This document shows positions 54,186-63,015 of a stretch of DNA of 64,000 bases, one piece after another. The stretch is from Nitrospirota bacterium. Lineage in GTDB: Bacteria > JACPQY01. Numbering within the stretch: position 1 is the stretch's first letter; every line of letters starts with the position of its first letter. A program made the translations under genes and the position numbers. Under the pieces are notes generated by a model. It made no database searches. It was not told the origin of the DNA and saw only the letters and a list, made by a program, of their open reading frames with translations. The stretch spans positions 9,123 through 73,122 of the forward strand of contig JACPQY010000063.1 of NCBI GenBank assembly GCA_016190245.1, read 5' to 3'.

Positions 54186-57065
54186 TCAGAAACTCGCCCC
54201 GATCCGGAGATAGAGATCCCAGAGGTCCCGCTCGGTGACCGCCTTGGCATACCCCAGGTGGAACGCCGTCGGGACGCCGTAGAACAGCACGACGTCGGTC
54301 CCGAGTTCGGCCCCCGCCCCAATCTCCACCAGATCAAGGGCATAGCGTTCGTCGTGGGCCAGCCCGCCGTCCAGGAAGGCCAGTGCGTGCAATTGCTGGA
54401 CAAAAACGGGCCAGAGACGCACGCCGCGTTCGATGCGGGCGACAGGGAAACGATACTCCAGACTCCCCAGGGTGAACCGCCGGCCTTCGAGGTAGTTGAA
54501 CGGCAGCCCGCGCAGCATGTAGTTGCGATCGGGAAGGCTCACGATCGGACTCTCGTCGAGAAACCCGCCCAGCGCGAAAGCGCGTCTCGATCCCTCGCCC
54601 AGGGCCGCCCCCCCGGCGAGACGCCAGGCCACCACGTGGTGCGGCAGGGGTGCAATCCGGTGGAAGCGCCTGTAGTCCGCTCGAAGCACCTGCTGGTCCA
54701 GGTCACCCCCGAAGACACCGTGCGCGATCTCCCATGACGAATGAAAGAACGCGCCGCGTTCCGGGCTGATCGAATAGCGATAGAACTTGCGATTGCCGTA
54801 CCCCAGGCCGACCCGAAGTCCCGCCCGGTGCCCCGCCGCGAGATACTCCTCCGCCTTGTCCTTTCCGAAATTGTCGCGATCCTCAAAGAAATAGCCGGTC
54901 GAGACCGTGTACGACCCATCCTCGAAAAGGGCGTCCACTTCTCCGCGGTGCCGGCGTTGGTAGAACTCGCGCTCCAGCGGGCCCGCCGAGAAAATGGATC
55001 GCCGCACTTCAGCGAGAAGGGTCGGCTCGAAAAGATCCGTCTGATAGGTCGCCAAGCCGCCGGCCCGCCCGACGTCCGGCCTGTAGTTGGCCTCCACCAT
55101 CCAGGCGTGCTGCAAGATCGGATCCACGCTGAACGTGACCACGCCGTACTGCGCCCCTCGCTCGTTGAAGAATATCTCGGGAATCCAGAATCGGGGGATC
55201 AAGAGCGTCGGCAGGGGCGAGTACGGCCGGGAGACCGGCTCGCTCGCCGCCGCAGACTCTGCCGCGGGCCCCGTGTGCACTTGACGCTCCGCCGCTTGCG
55301 GGGGTGCCAGGGGCCAGGATTCCGGCGCCCACTCGACCACGTACACATCGTGCCCCTCCGGCTGATACCTCAGATACGCAATTTTCCATCCCTCTTCTCG
55401 ATTCCCGATTCTCGATTCGCGATTCGCGACCACCACGGCCTGAAACGCCCCCGTCTCAACGTTGGTCACCTGCCTGATCTCACCCGTGCTCCGGTCCCAT
55501 GCAAAGATGTTGGGAATCCCGGTTCGATCCGAATCGAACAGAAGCCACCGGCCATCCGGCGAGTAGGACGGGTTGAAGTCCACCGCTCGGTCCGCGGTGA
55601 CCCTGCCGATCTCCCGACCCTCGCGGTCGAGGCGAACCACGTCCCATCGCCCGTCCTTCCACCTGGAGACGGCGATCTCCCTGCCGTCGGGTGAAACGGC
55701 CGAGGGACCGTAGTAGGCGTCGGTGACGGCGGAACCCGGCAGGGAGGTGATCGTACCCGACTCGACCTCGAATTCCACCAGCCGCCAGACCCGATCCCGA
55801 TACTGGACGGCAATCACCCGGTCCCCATTGGGCTCGAAGGTGGGGAAGCACAGCCGGCCGCCGCGGGTGCGCCTGCGGGCCTTGCCCGTCTCCAGGTCCA
55901 TTTCAAACAGCTCCGAAACCGTGTCGAACCGATCGTGCGTGTCCTCATCGGAGTAGACAAGAATCGGTTTCGACGGGTGCGCGGCCAGTGCGCTGGCGCT
56001 GAAGTCCCGGGCGAGTGCCCGCAGGCCGGGATCCGTCCCACCGGTCTCCGCATCGAGCGCCATCCTGAACAGGCGTGGGGGATCCTCGAGCGAGCGCGTG
56101 GCGACCAGCAACTCGCCGGGACTCGCTCCCCTGCTCAGGAGCAGGGCCGCCTCCGTGCTCCGGTAGACCGCTCTCCCCTCTCGCAGGCCCTCGCGGCGAA
56201 CTGCCTCTACCCGCGACCCCACCTCCTCCCGCACCTCGAACTCCCACTCCCTCCAGAGGGACTCGAAGGAGCGCCCGTACACCTTCCGACCGGTGCTCTT
56301 CACGCGATACGGGATCACGTTCGTCCCGAACGAATCAGTAAAGGCGCGGAACTCTCCCTCCCCGCGGCTGGTGCGAAGATGGTCGAGGAACTTCCCCCCA
56401 AACAGGTAGCCCGCATTCCCGGCGAGGCCCTGGAGGAGTCCGCCGCCGACCTGGTCGATCCGCGGGAAGCGATCATAGAGAACCGCGGTCCGGAGCACCA
56501 TGTCCGTGTACGGGGCGTTCCCTCGCCCCCCCTCCGTGAGGAGGCTCTCTTCCATGACGGCGTAGCCCTCCACCAACCACTGAGGCGCCATCGCGTTCGG
56601 GACCCACCACCGGCCGAAAATGTTGCGGAGGACCGCAGGCGCGCCGCCGATCTTGTCCGTATGCACGATGTGCGCGTACTCGTGCCCGATCAACTCCCGG
56701 AGCCAGTCGGTGAAATCGTTCATGAAGCGGATCGCCACTGGAGGCGCGACGTTGAGGACGATGAGATTGTAGGGGAACGGCGTGGCAAGCCCCGCCGGCA
56801 CGTCCAAACGGTCTCCGATCACCAGATGCGTCTTCCCCCTGGGGACCCACCCAAGGCGCTCAGTCACCTGGGCATGCGCTTCCTCCGCGATCCGAGCGAT
56901 CCGCCCGGCCAACGGATCGAGCGTGTGCTCGTAGTGGACGAGGAAATGCTCCGTCTCCACCGTCCGCCATTGCGCCTTCGGATTCCACTTGGCCCAGGCG
57001 GTCTGTGTGCCGGCGAAAATCAGCCCCACGGCGAGACCAAACCGAAGCCACAGTGAGTCTTTCAT
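54186..57065 (-). CDS. Peptidase-MA / TolB-propeller / BamA-barrel fusion protein
   Basis: 959 residues. Signal peptide ends TQTAWA. Residues about 30-250 are a peptidase-MA-like zinc domain with IGHEYAHIVH and the downstream WLVEGYAVMEES glutamate. Residues about 300-600 hold PD40/TolB blades (AVSPDGREIAVSRWKDGRWD, YSPDGRWLLFDSD). The last 330 residues are a BamA-like outer-membrane barrel ending in LYLRIGASF, with the terminal phenylalanine of barrel proteins. Fusions of these parts are known in deltaproteobacteria and related groups but uncharacterised. A heptamer array (55395-55429) lies in frame between propeller and barrel. The start is divergent from the epimerase gene with 37 bases between. 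Confidence 0.88.
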   Translation of the reverse strand: MKDSLWLRFGLAVGLIFAGTQTAWAKWNPKAQWRTVETEHFLVHYEHTLDPLAGRIARIAEEAHAQVTERLGWVPRGKTHLVIGDRLDVPAGLATPFPYNLIVLNVAPPVAIRFMNDFTDWLRELIGHEYAHIVHTDKIGGAPAVLRNIFGRWWVPNAMAPQWLVEGYAVMEESLLTEGGRGNAPYTDMVLRTAVLYDRFPRIDQVGGGLLQGLAGNAGYLFGGKFLDHLRTSRGEGEFRAFTDSFGTNVIPYRVKSTGRKVYGRSFESLWREWEFEVREEVGSRVEAVRREGLREGRAVYRSTEAALLLSRGASPGELLVATRSLEDPPRLFRMALDAETGGTDPGLRALARDFSASALAAHPSKPILVYSDEDTHDRFDTVSELFEMDLETGKARRRTRGGRLCFPTFEPNGDRVIAVQYRDRVWRLVEFEVESGTITSLPGSAVTDAYYGPSAVSPDGREIAVSRWKDGRWDVVRLDREGREIGRVTADRAVDFNPSYSPDGRWLLFDSDRTGIPNIFAWDRSTGEIRQVTNVETGAFQAVVVANRESRIGNREEGWKIAYLRYQPEGHDVYVVEWAPESWPLAPPQAAERQVHTGPAAESAAASEPVSRPYSPLPTLLIPRFWIPEIFFNERGAQYGVVTFSVDPILQHAWMVEANYRPDVGRAGGLATYQTDLFEPTLLAEVRRSIFSAGPLEREFYQRRHRGEVDALFEDGSYTVSTGYFFEDRDNFGKDKAEEYLAAGHRAGLRVGLGYGNRKFYRYSISPERGAFFHSSWEIAHGVFGGDLDQQVLRADYRRFHRIAPLPHHVVAWRLAGGAALGEGSRRAFALGGFLDESPIVSLPDRNYMLRGLPFNYLEGRRFTLGSLEYRFPVARIERGVRLWPVFVQQLHALAFLDGGLAHDERYALDLVEIGAGAELGTDVVLFYGVPTAFHLGYAKAVTERDLWDLYLRIGASF
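55395..55429. repeat. Five-unit heptanucleotide array in frame inside the MA-peptidase fusion gene
   Basis: TTCTCGA, TTCCCGA, TTCTCGA, TTCGCGA, TTCGCGA in perfect 7-base register. On the coding strand it encodes ANRESRIGNREE at a loop in the propeller. Confidence 0.92.
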
Positions 57066-57102
57066 TGCAACGCGAAAGCCCGCACGCTATCATGCGCCGA
57101 CC

Positions 57103-58185
57103 GTGACCTCCAACGCGCCACAGGAGTCTGCACTTGTCACCGGCGCCAGCGGCTTCGTGGGCTCCCATCTCGTGGACGCTCTCGTGGACGCCGGCTGGGC
57201 CGTCACCGCAACCTGCCGCCGACGTCCGTCCTATCTGAGCAGGCAGAAATACGCGGGCGTGCGCTATGTGGCCGGAGACCTCAACACCAGTGACGGACTC
57301 GGTGACGCGGCGGCGGGCCAGGGGACCGTGTTCCATGCCGGCGCGCTGTTCGACTTCTTTGCCAGTCGAAAAGACTTGGAAACGACCAACGTGGAGGGCA
57401 CTCGGCGACTGGTGGAGACCGCGCGAAGAGCCGGCGCGAAAAAGTTCCTCTACATCTCCAGCGGGGCGATCTACGGCACGGGCTACGAGAACCGCCTGGT
57501 GGCGGAGAAGGATCCGCCCCTCCCCACCGACAAGTACGCCCAAACCAAGTGGGCAGGCGAGCAGGTGGTGTTCGAGGCCAACGGGAAAGATGGACTCGCC
57601 GTCCTCAGCGTCCGCCCCGGCGCGATCTATGGCCCGGGCAGCCGCTACGGCGACGCGAAGGCGCTCTATCTCCTCAAGCGCGGCCTCCTCTTCGGCAAAC
57701 CGGGCCTGCGGGAGATGATTTCCTCACACGTCCACGTCCACGATGTCGCCCGTGCAAGCCTCCACCTCGCCCGCCACGAGGCGTGCTGGCAACCCGCCGC
57801 GCGGGACCTTCACGAGGTGGCCTACAACCTCTGCGACAACTCACCCACCTTCAACGGGGCCCTCCTCGAACGCGCCAGCGCGCTGATGCCCGAGAAGGGA
57901 CTCCTCGGCTTCTTCAACGTCCGCATCCCCGCCTGGATCCTGAAGCTCTCGGCCCATGCCGTTGAAACCGGAGCGCGCCTGATCCGCAAGCGCCCCTGGT
58001 TCGAGGTGGATTCGATCGACTACATCACCTGCGGCCACGGCCTCTCCAACGAGAAGTTGAAGGCCACCGGCTACACCTTTGAGTACCCGAGCATCTTGGA
58101 CGCCCTCGAGGACGTGATCCGGTGGTACGAATCCACCGGCTGGGCGGTCTTCGAGTCCGACGGAACAGTCTGGAACGAGGCGTAG
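57103..58185 (+). CDS. NAD(P)-dependent epimerase/dehydratase (extended SDR)
   Basis: 360 residues from GTG 57103; the frame opens at 56989 inside the divergent gene. Rossmann motif TGASGFVGSHL, then VFHAGALFDF, SSGAIYGTGYE and the catalytic pair in YAQTKWAGE (YxxxK). This is an extended SDR resembling nucleotide-sugar epimerases, dihydroflavonol reductases and 3-beta-HSD-like enzymes; the substrate is not readable. The C-terminal part (WYESTGWAVFESDG) is variable. It stands alone between divergent and convergent neighbours. Its stop TAG lies in GTAGCGGAG, which may be a decayed repeat head. Confidence 0.85.
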   Translation: MTSNAPQESALVTGASGFVGSHLVDALVDAGWAVTATCRRRPSYLSRQKYAGVRYVAGDLNTSDGLGDAAAGQGTVFHAGALFDFFASRKDLETTNVEGTRRLVETARRAGAKKFLYISSGAIYGTGYENRLVAEKDPPLPTDKYAQTKWAGEQVVFEANGKDGLAVLSVRPGAIYGPGSRYGDAKALYLLKRGLLFGKPGLREMISSHVHVHDVARASLHLARHEACWQPAARDLHEVAYNLCDNSPTFNGALLERASALMPEKGLLGFFNVRIPAWILKLSAHAVETGARLIRKRPWFEVDSIDYITCGHGLSNEKLKATGYTFEYPSILDALEDVIRWYESTGWAVFESDGTVWNEA

Positions 58186-58246
58186 CGGAGCCGGGGCGCG
58201 TCTTGCGCACCCGCCAAAGCGGCAAGGTTGTTTCGACCCAATTCGG

Positions 58247-58312
58247 GTAGCCGCAGCCCCTTGCCCAGGAGGGTATGGGGCCATGATAAGTTGTGGCCCA
58301 GGATGGGCTTGG
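58247..58312 (+). repeat. 70-base interspersed repeat, copy 2, with GTAGCCGC head
   Basis: GTAGCCGCAG, then CCCCTTGCCCAGGAGG, ATGGGGCCATGATAAG, TTGTGGCCCAGGATGG. It matches the copies at 16961-17027 (minus) and 63677-63755 (plus). Confidence 0.85.
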
Positions 58313-58324
58313 CCTCCCTCTTTC

Positions 58325-58352
58325 GCTGATACCTGACCGCTGACCGCTCAAC
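58325..58352. repeat. Heptanucleotide array overlapping the 3' end of the LOG gene
   Basis: GCTGATA, CCTGACC, GCTGACC, GCTCAAC. The words are of the same type as the array at 5009-5129. The TGA stop of the minus-strand LOG gene (58350-58348) lies inside it. Confidence 0.75.
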
Positions 58353-59373
58353 AGCGATTGATCTCGTCCACCAGGACCCGCACCGGCCCCATCCCGCCCT
58401 CGTAGGCAAAGGCCAGGCGAAGCAGGCCCGAAAGCTCCGGCTCGTCCTTTTCCTCGGCCAACGGACCCAACTGCTCGGGCGGGCCGTCCCGGAAAAGCTG
58501 CGGGAACCTCGACGGTAGCGTCCGCACCGTCTCGTCAGGAAGGGGCCTCAGGTACCTCAGGATGAGCCGCTGGCCCACGTACCGCATCGAGTGGAAGTTC
58601 CCATAGAAGGACGTGATCTCCTTCACCGCCTCGTCCACCGATCTCACGAGCTTGAAGAGATGGAGATCCTCGGCGGCGATCATGCCGCGCGAGAGCACCT
58701 CCGCTCGGAGCCACTCGACCAAGCGAGACCAATACGTCCCGCCCGGCGTGTCCATGAGCACGAGCGGCATGACCGGCGAGCGCCCCGTCTGCAGCAGCGT
58801 GAACAGCTCGAATCCCTCGTCGAGCGTTCCCATCCCTCCCGGAAAGAGCGCCATCGCGCTCGACTCGCGCACGAAGAAAAGCTTGCGCACAAAAAAATAC
58901 TTGAAATGGATAAGCTTGGGATCCTCCTCGATGAAGCGGTTGGGCTCGTCCTCCATCGGGAGCATGATCTTGAGACCGAACGATTGATCCCGCCCCGCCC
59001 CTTCGTGCCCGGCCGCCATGATGCCCTGGCCGGCTCCCGTGATGACCATCCAGCCGCGCCGCGCCATCGCCCGCCCGAGGTCCCGGGCCAGCCCGTAGAT
59101 GGGCTCGGAGGGATCGGTTCGGGCCGATCCCCAGATCGAGACCTTCCGCTGCGTTCGGTACGGGGCAAACACGCGGAACGCGTAGCGCATCTCCTTGATC
59201 GCCGCGGTGGCGATCTTGAAGTCCAGCACGTCGTGGGTCTCTTCCATCATCTTCAGGGCGGCGACGACCATCTGAAAGACGTAGTCGTCCGTCGCGTTCG
59301 GAGAGCTCGATCGCGCGACATGCGCCGCTTGAATGAGCCCCCGGATCATTTCGTTGAGCTCGGGCGCGGACAT
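58348..59373 (-). CDS. LOG-family protein (cytokinin-riboside phosphoribohydrolase-like)
   Basis: 341 residues from ATG 59373; the frame extends to 59550 in low-complexity Arg-rich sequence. Family marks: VSIWGSARTDPSEPIY, VITGAGQGIMAAGHEGAG and the PGGMGTLDEGFE motif that binds the nucleotide monophosphate. LOG proteins cleave nucleotide 5'-monophosphates to base and ribose phosphate; bacterial members have uncertain physiological roles. It is longer than simple LOGs by an N-terminal helical part and a C-terminal extension, as in the larger TIGR00730-type subgroup. Confidence 0.85.
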   Translation of the reverse strand: MSAPELNEMIRGLIQAAHVARSSSPNATDDYVFQMVVAALKMMEETHDVLDFKIATAAIKEMRYAFRVFAPYRTQRKVSIWGSARTDPSEPIYGLARDLGRAMARRGWMVITGAGQGIMAAGHEGAGRDQSFGLKIMLPMEDEPNRFIEEDPKLIHFKYFFVRKLFFVRESSAMALFPGGMGTLDEGFELFTLLQTGRSPVMPLVLMDTPGGTYWSRLVEWLRAEVLSRGMIAAEDLHLFKLVRSVDEAVKEITSFYGNFHSMRYVGQRLILRYLRPLPDETVRTLPSRFPQLFRDGPPEQLGPLAEEKDEPELSGLLRLAFAYEGGMGPVRVLVDEINRC

Positions 59374-59568
59374 CTGGAAATGCCCCGCATGGGTACCGCC
59401 CGCGTCTCGTCGCGCGGGACCCCTGCCGCGAGCTCGTGGAAGGCTCCTATTCGGGGAACGCGCGAGTCGCATCAGAACCGGGTTTGTCGATGTCGTGGAA
59501 GACGCATGGAACCAGCGGAACTTCCAGTGTACGCCGCCGGGCCCGAACAATCCAGCGCGCCGCGCCGC

Positions 59569-60858
59569 TCACCCCCGCAACACGGGCCGCCCGGTCTTTC
59601 CCAGGGCCTCGATGAGATCCGCGGCCCGACCGGGGGTGGCCGAGGGGTCCAATCGCGCGCCAACGTCCCTCGCCCGCTCCCGATAGCTCGGCTCCCCGAG
59701 CACCCGCCGCACCCAACGCCGCAACCGCCCCCGCGTGAGCAGGTGGGGCCTGAGCATGACCCCGGCGCCCAACTCCTGCACGCGGCGCGCGTTGTCCGGC
59801 TGATCCCAGTTGAAGGGGACGATCACCATGGGCACGCCGTGGCACAGCCCTCCCATGCACGTTGAGAACCCGCCGTGATGCACCATCACGCCAACGCGGC
59901 TCAGGAAGAAACTGTGCGGCACAAAACGCTCCAAAATGACATGCGGCGGCGGAGTCCCGAGCCGCCCCAGATCCACGGCGTTGCCCGTCGTGACGATCAA
60001 CTGGACGTCTTCTCCGGCAAGGGCCTCCATCGCGAAATTGAAAAACTCGGTCCGGAGCGGTCCCACCGCGGTGCCTTGCGTGACATAAACGACAGGCCTG
60101 CCGTCCAGTGTCTCCAGCCAGGAGGGAGGGACCTGGTCGATTCTGTGATCCCACTGGCTGACGCCCACAAAATGAAACTGAGGGGGAAAATCCGCTCGCG
60201 GATACTCGAACTCGCGCGTGGAAAAAGCGAGGTACAGGTAGGGGGAATGGGTGCTCGAGAAAAAACCGTCTCGGATGGAGGGCAGGCCGATCCGCCGCCG
60301 AACCTCGTTGAAAATCGGATCGTACTGCCGCGCGAAGATCTTCCCTCCCCACCAGATGAACCGGTTCAGCCAGAACTGCCACGCGGTCGTGGGAGGACCC
60401 AAGCCCAGGCCCGGCGGGCACGAGCCCTTCCCCTCGACGAGCGGGAGAAAGAGTCCTGACGTGGCCCAGGGGATGCCGAGCCGCTCCGCCGCCATCGCGC
60501 TGCCGAACGTGATGGTGTCCACGATCACCACGTCCGGCCGGTATTCGGAAATGATCCGCAGCGACTGCTCGGCGATCTCCCCGACGAGCGGTCCCACGAC
60601 GCGCTTCATCAGATAGTGGGTCTGGAACATCCCCCGCTTGGTGCGAAGGCCCGGATGCAGCGAAGGCCAATCGCGATACCGAACCCGCGGGCCTGCGAGG
60701 AACCCGTCCATGCCAAGGCGCGCGACGGTTTCGAGCACGCCCACGTCGGCCTCGCTCAGGAACGCCACGTCGTGTCCGCGGCGGCGCATCTCCAAGGCCA
60801 CCGGCACCACAGGAAAGAAATGGCCCGCAGGCGCCGGCACGCAGAATAGAACCCGCAT
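59569..60858 (-). CDS. GT1-family (MGT/UGT-like) glycosyltransferase
   Basis: 429 residues, GT-B fold. The N-terminal domain begins RVLFCVPAPAGHFFPVVPVA. The donor-binding signature is HHGGFSTCMGGLCHGVPMV followed by VPFNWDQPDNARRVQELGAG, as in macrolide and sterol glucosyltransferases. It is cytosolic and transfers a sugar from an NDP-sugar to a small hydrophobic acceptor; the acceptor is unknown. No polyketide or lipid gene is adjacent. It is divergent from the DUF4416 gene. The gap before the LOG gene (59374-59568) holds GC-rich palindromes but no gene. Confidence 0.85.
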   Translation of the reverse strand: MRVLFCVPAPAGHFFPVVPVALEMRRRGHDVAFLSEADVGVLETVARLGMDGFLAGPRVRYRDWPSLHPGLRTKRGMFQTHYLMKRVVGPLVGEIAEQSLRIISEYRPDVVIVDTITFGSAMAAERLGIPWATSGLFLPLVEGKGSCPPGLGLGPPTTAWQFWLNRFIWWGGKIFARQYDPIFNEVRRRIGLPSIRDGFFSSTHSPYLYLAFSTREFEYPRADFPPQFHFVGVSQWDHRIDQVPPSWLETLDGRPVVYVTQGTAVGPLRTEFFNFAMEALAGEDVQLIVTTGNAVDLGRLGTPPPHVILERFVPHSFFLSRVGVMVHHGGFSTCMGGLCHGVPMVIVPFNWDQPDNARRVQELGAGVMLRPHLLTRGRLRRWVRRVLGEPSYRERARDVGARLDPSATPGRAADLIEALGKTGRPVLRG

Positions 60859-60960
60859 CGAGCCATTCTACTCGACCCTGCCCGGTTCGCCACCCCGGGG
60901 CGCCTGCAACAGCACCGCTTTGTGGAGCCGCGTGCGTCGGGATACACTGGCGCCCAGACC

Positions 60961-61500
60961 GTGGCACGCGACCATCCGGCCCCCCCAGAACCCCTCGCAC
61001 GCCCCTTCATCAGCGTCTTTGCCGCGTCCGATCCCCCCATCCACACCGCGCTCGAACGCGCGGAGGCGGCCCTCGGACCGGCGCTTTTCGTGAGCCAACT
61101 TGTCCCCTTCGGCCCCACACGATACTACGAGGAGGAATTCGGCCCCCGCATCGTTCGGCGATTCGCGCTGTTCGAGGGCTGGATCCCCGAAACCGACCTC
61201 GTCCGGATCAAGGCTGCGCTCATGCAGATCGAGGACGGGACACGGGAAGCTAACCGCCGTCGTGTCAACCTCGATGCCGGCCTCCTCACTCTCTCCCGGC
61301 TCATCCTCGCCTCCCACAAGCCGGCACCCCACCGCCTCCTCCTCTCCTCCGGCGTGTGGGCGGAACTCACGCTCGTGTACGAGAGCGGCGAATACCGGCC
61401 ACTCCGGTGGACCTATCCCGATTACGCCTCCCAGACCGTTCGGGATCTCCTCCGCGCGCTTCGCTCGGAACACCTTTCGCACCGGCACTCCACAAGATAG
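60961..61500 (+). CDS. DUF4416-family protein
   Basis: 179 residues from GTG 60961; GTG 60922 is also possible. It matches the DUF4416 pattern: FGPTRYYEEEFGPRIVRRF, NRRRVNLDAGLLTLSRLILA, ASHKPAPHRLLLSSGVWAE and WTYPDYAS. The function is unknown. The gene stops 10 bases before the peptide deformylase start and probably opens the def-fmt-rpe operon, which may hint at a link with translation or sugar-phosphate metabolism. Confidence 0.85.
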   Translation: MARDHPAPPEPLARPFISVFAASDPPIHTALERAEAALGPALFVSQLVPFGPTRYYEEEFGPRIVRRFALFEGWIPETDLVRIKAALMQIEDGTREANRRRVNLDAGLLTLSRLILASHKPAPHRLLLSSGVWAELTLVYESGEYRPLRWTYPDYASQTVRDLLRALRSEHLSHRHSTR

Positions 61501-61510
61501 AATAGAGATC

Positions 61511-62065
61511 GTGAAGGATGTGGTGTACTTCCCGGACCCGCGCCTCCAGAAAGAGTCCGCTCCGATCGAGCGCTTCGATGCGGAGATCAAGGCACTGGCC
61601 CGCGAGTTACTCGATACGATGTACGCCCACTCGGGCGTCGGACTGGCCGCCCCCCAGATCGGAGTACACCGCCGAATGATCGTCATCGACACCGGATGGC
61701 CCCAGGGGGAGGAGCGGCCGAGGGTCGTCGCAAATCCCGTGATTGCGCAGAAACGCGGGTCCATCTCCTACGAGGAAGGCTGCCTCAGTCTCCCGGGCTA
61801 CACGGCAAAAGTCACCCGCGCGCGCTGGATCAAGATGCGCGGCTTCGATGCCGAAGGCGCACCCCTCGAACTCGAAGCCGAAGAGCTGGACGCCATCGCC
61901 CTCCAACACGAGACGGATCACCTCGACGGCGTCCTCTTCATCGATCGCGTCGCCCGGAGCGTGCGCGACCTGTACCGCAAGCGTCTCAAGAAATGGCAGT
62001 CCGAGTTTTACGGGACGTCTGCCCAGCGGCAGAAACTGTTGGACGGGCAGGGGGCCATGTTATGA
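61511..62065 (+). CDS. def: Peptide deformylase
   Basis: 184 residues from GTG 61511 (the frame opens far upstream inside DUF4416). All three PDF motifs are present: GVGLAAPQIG, EGCLSLPG and QHETDHLDG, giving the metal ligands cysteine and two histidines and the catalytic glutamate. It removes the formyl group from nascent proteins. Stop and fmt start overlap as ATGA. Confidence 0.96.
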   Translation: MKDVVYFPDPRLQKESAPIERFDAEIKALARELLDTMYAHSGVGLAAPQIGVHRRMIVIDTGWPQGEERPRVVANPVIAQKRGSISYEEGCLSLPGYTAKVTRARWIKMRGFDAEGAPLELEAEELDAIALQHETDHLDGVLFIDRVARSVRDLYRKRLKKWQSEFYGTSAQRQKLLDGQGAML

Positions 62066-63015
62066 CACACGATGGCCCGCCGCTCCGCGTCGTCTTCGCG
62101 GGAAGCAGTACGTTCTCGGTCCCTGTCCTCGAGGCACTGCTGAAGGGACCGGACTCGGTGGCTGCCGTGGTGACCACTCCGGATCGCCCGAGGGGCCGCG
62201 GCCTGCACCCGGAACCCTCCGCCGTGAAATCCGCCGCCGAACGGTACGGGATCGCCGTATTCACCCCGGAGCGATTGTCCGACCCGGCCTTCCTCGAAGC
62301 CCTCAGCACGCTCAGCCCCGCGGTGGGCGTGGTGGTCGCCTACGGCAAGATCATTCCTTCCCCCGCCCTCACCCTGCCGGCCCTCGGTTGGGTCAACATC
62401 CACGCTTCTCTCCTTCCTCTTTATCGAGGCGCGGCGCCCATTCAGTGGGCCCTCATCAACGGAGAGCGGGAAACCGGCGTGACCCTTTTTCTGCTCGACC
62501 GCGAGGTGGACCACGGGCCCGTGCTCGCCAAGACGCGCGTGCCGATCCGGCCCGGGGAGACCGCCGCCACACTGCACGACCGCCTCGCCGAGGTGGGTGC
62601 CGAGCTTCTGAGCGAAACGCTCCCGCGGTGGGCCGACGGAAAGATCCGCCCGCGGCCGCAGGACCACGCCCGCGCCACCTATGCCCCGAAAATCACGAAA
62701 GAGGACGGCCGGATCGCGTGGAAGGACCCCGCTGATGTCATCGAGAGGAAAATCCGCGCTCTCCACCCTTGGCCGGGGGCCTACGCGCGGCTGGACTCCC
62801 TCAACCTCCGGATTCTCGCCGGCACGACACGCGCCGACTCGACCGGCGCCGCCCCACCCGGTTCGATCACGCGCACGGACCCCCACGGAATCGAGGTCGC
62901 TTGCGGGGAGGGCCGGCTGGTCATCACCCGCGTGCAGCCCGAGAGCCGCCGCCCGATGAGCGCCGGCGACTTCCTCCACGGCCACGCGATCGCCCCGGGA
63001 ACGTTCTTCGCATGA
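62062..63015 (+). CDS. fmt: Methionyl-tRNA formyltransferase
   Basis: 317 residues from ATG 62062. VVFAGSSTFSVPVLEALL opens the N-terminal domain; NIHASLLPLYRGAAPIQWAL contains the folate-site signature with the catalytic His and the following GAAPI; GVTLFLLDREVDHGPVL completes it. The C-terminal OB domain binds the tRNA. Paired with def in the formylation cycle. Its stop overlaps the rpe start (ATGA). Confidence 0.96.
   Translation: MTHDGPPLRVVFAGSSTFSVPVLEALLKGPDSVAAVVTTPDRPRGRGLHPEPSAVKSAAERYGIAVFTPERLSDPAFLEALSTLSPAVGVVVAYGKIIPSPALTLPALGWVNIHASLLPLYRGAAPIQWALINGERETGVTLFLLDREVDHGPVLAKTRVPIRPGETAATLHDRLAEVGAELLSETLPRWADGKIRPRPQDHARATYAPKITKEDGRIAWKDPADVIERKIRALHPWPGAYARLDSLNLRILAGTTRADSTGAAPPGSITRTDPHGIEVACGEGRLVITRVQPESRRPMSAGDFLHGHAIAPGTFFA

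Noticed and set aside
61100-63011. Extended N-termini for def, fmt and rpe
   Set aside because: Each extension runs inside the preceding gene; ATGA overlaps and normal family lengths give the starts used here.
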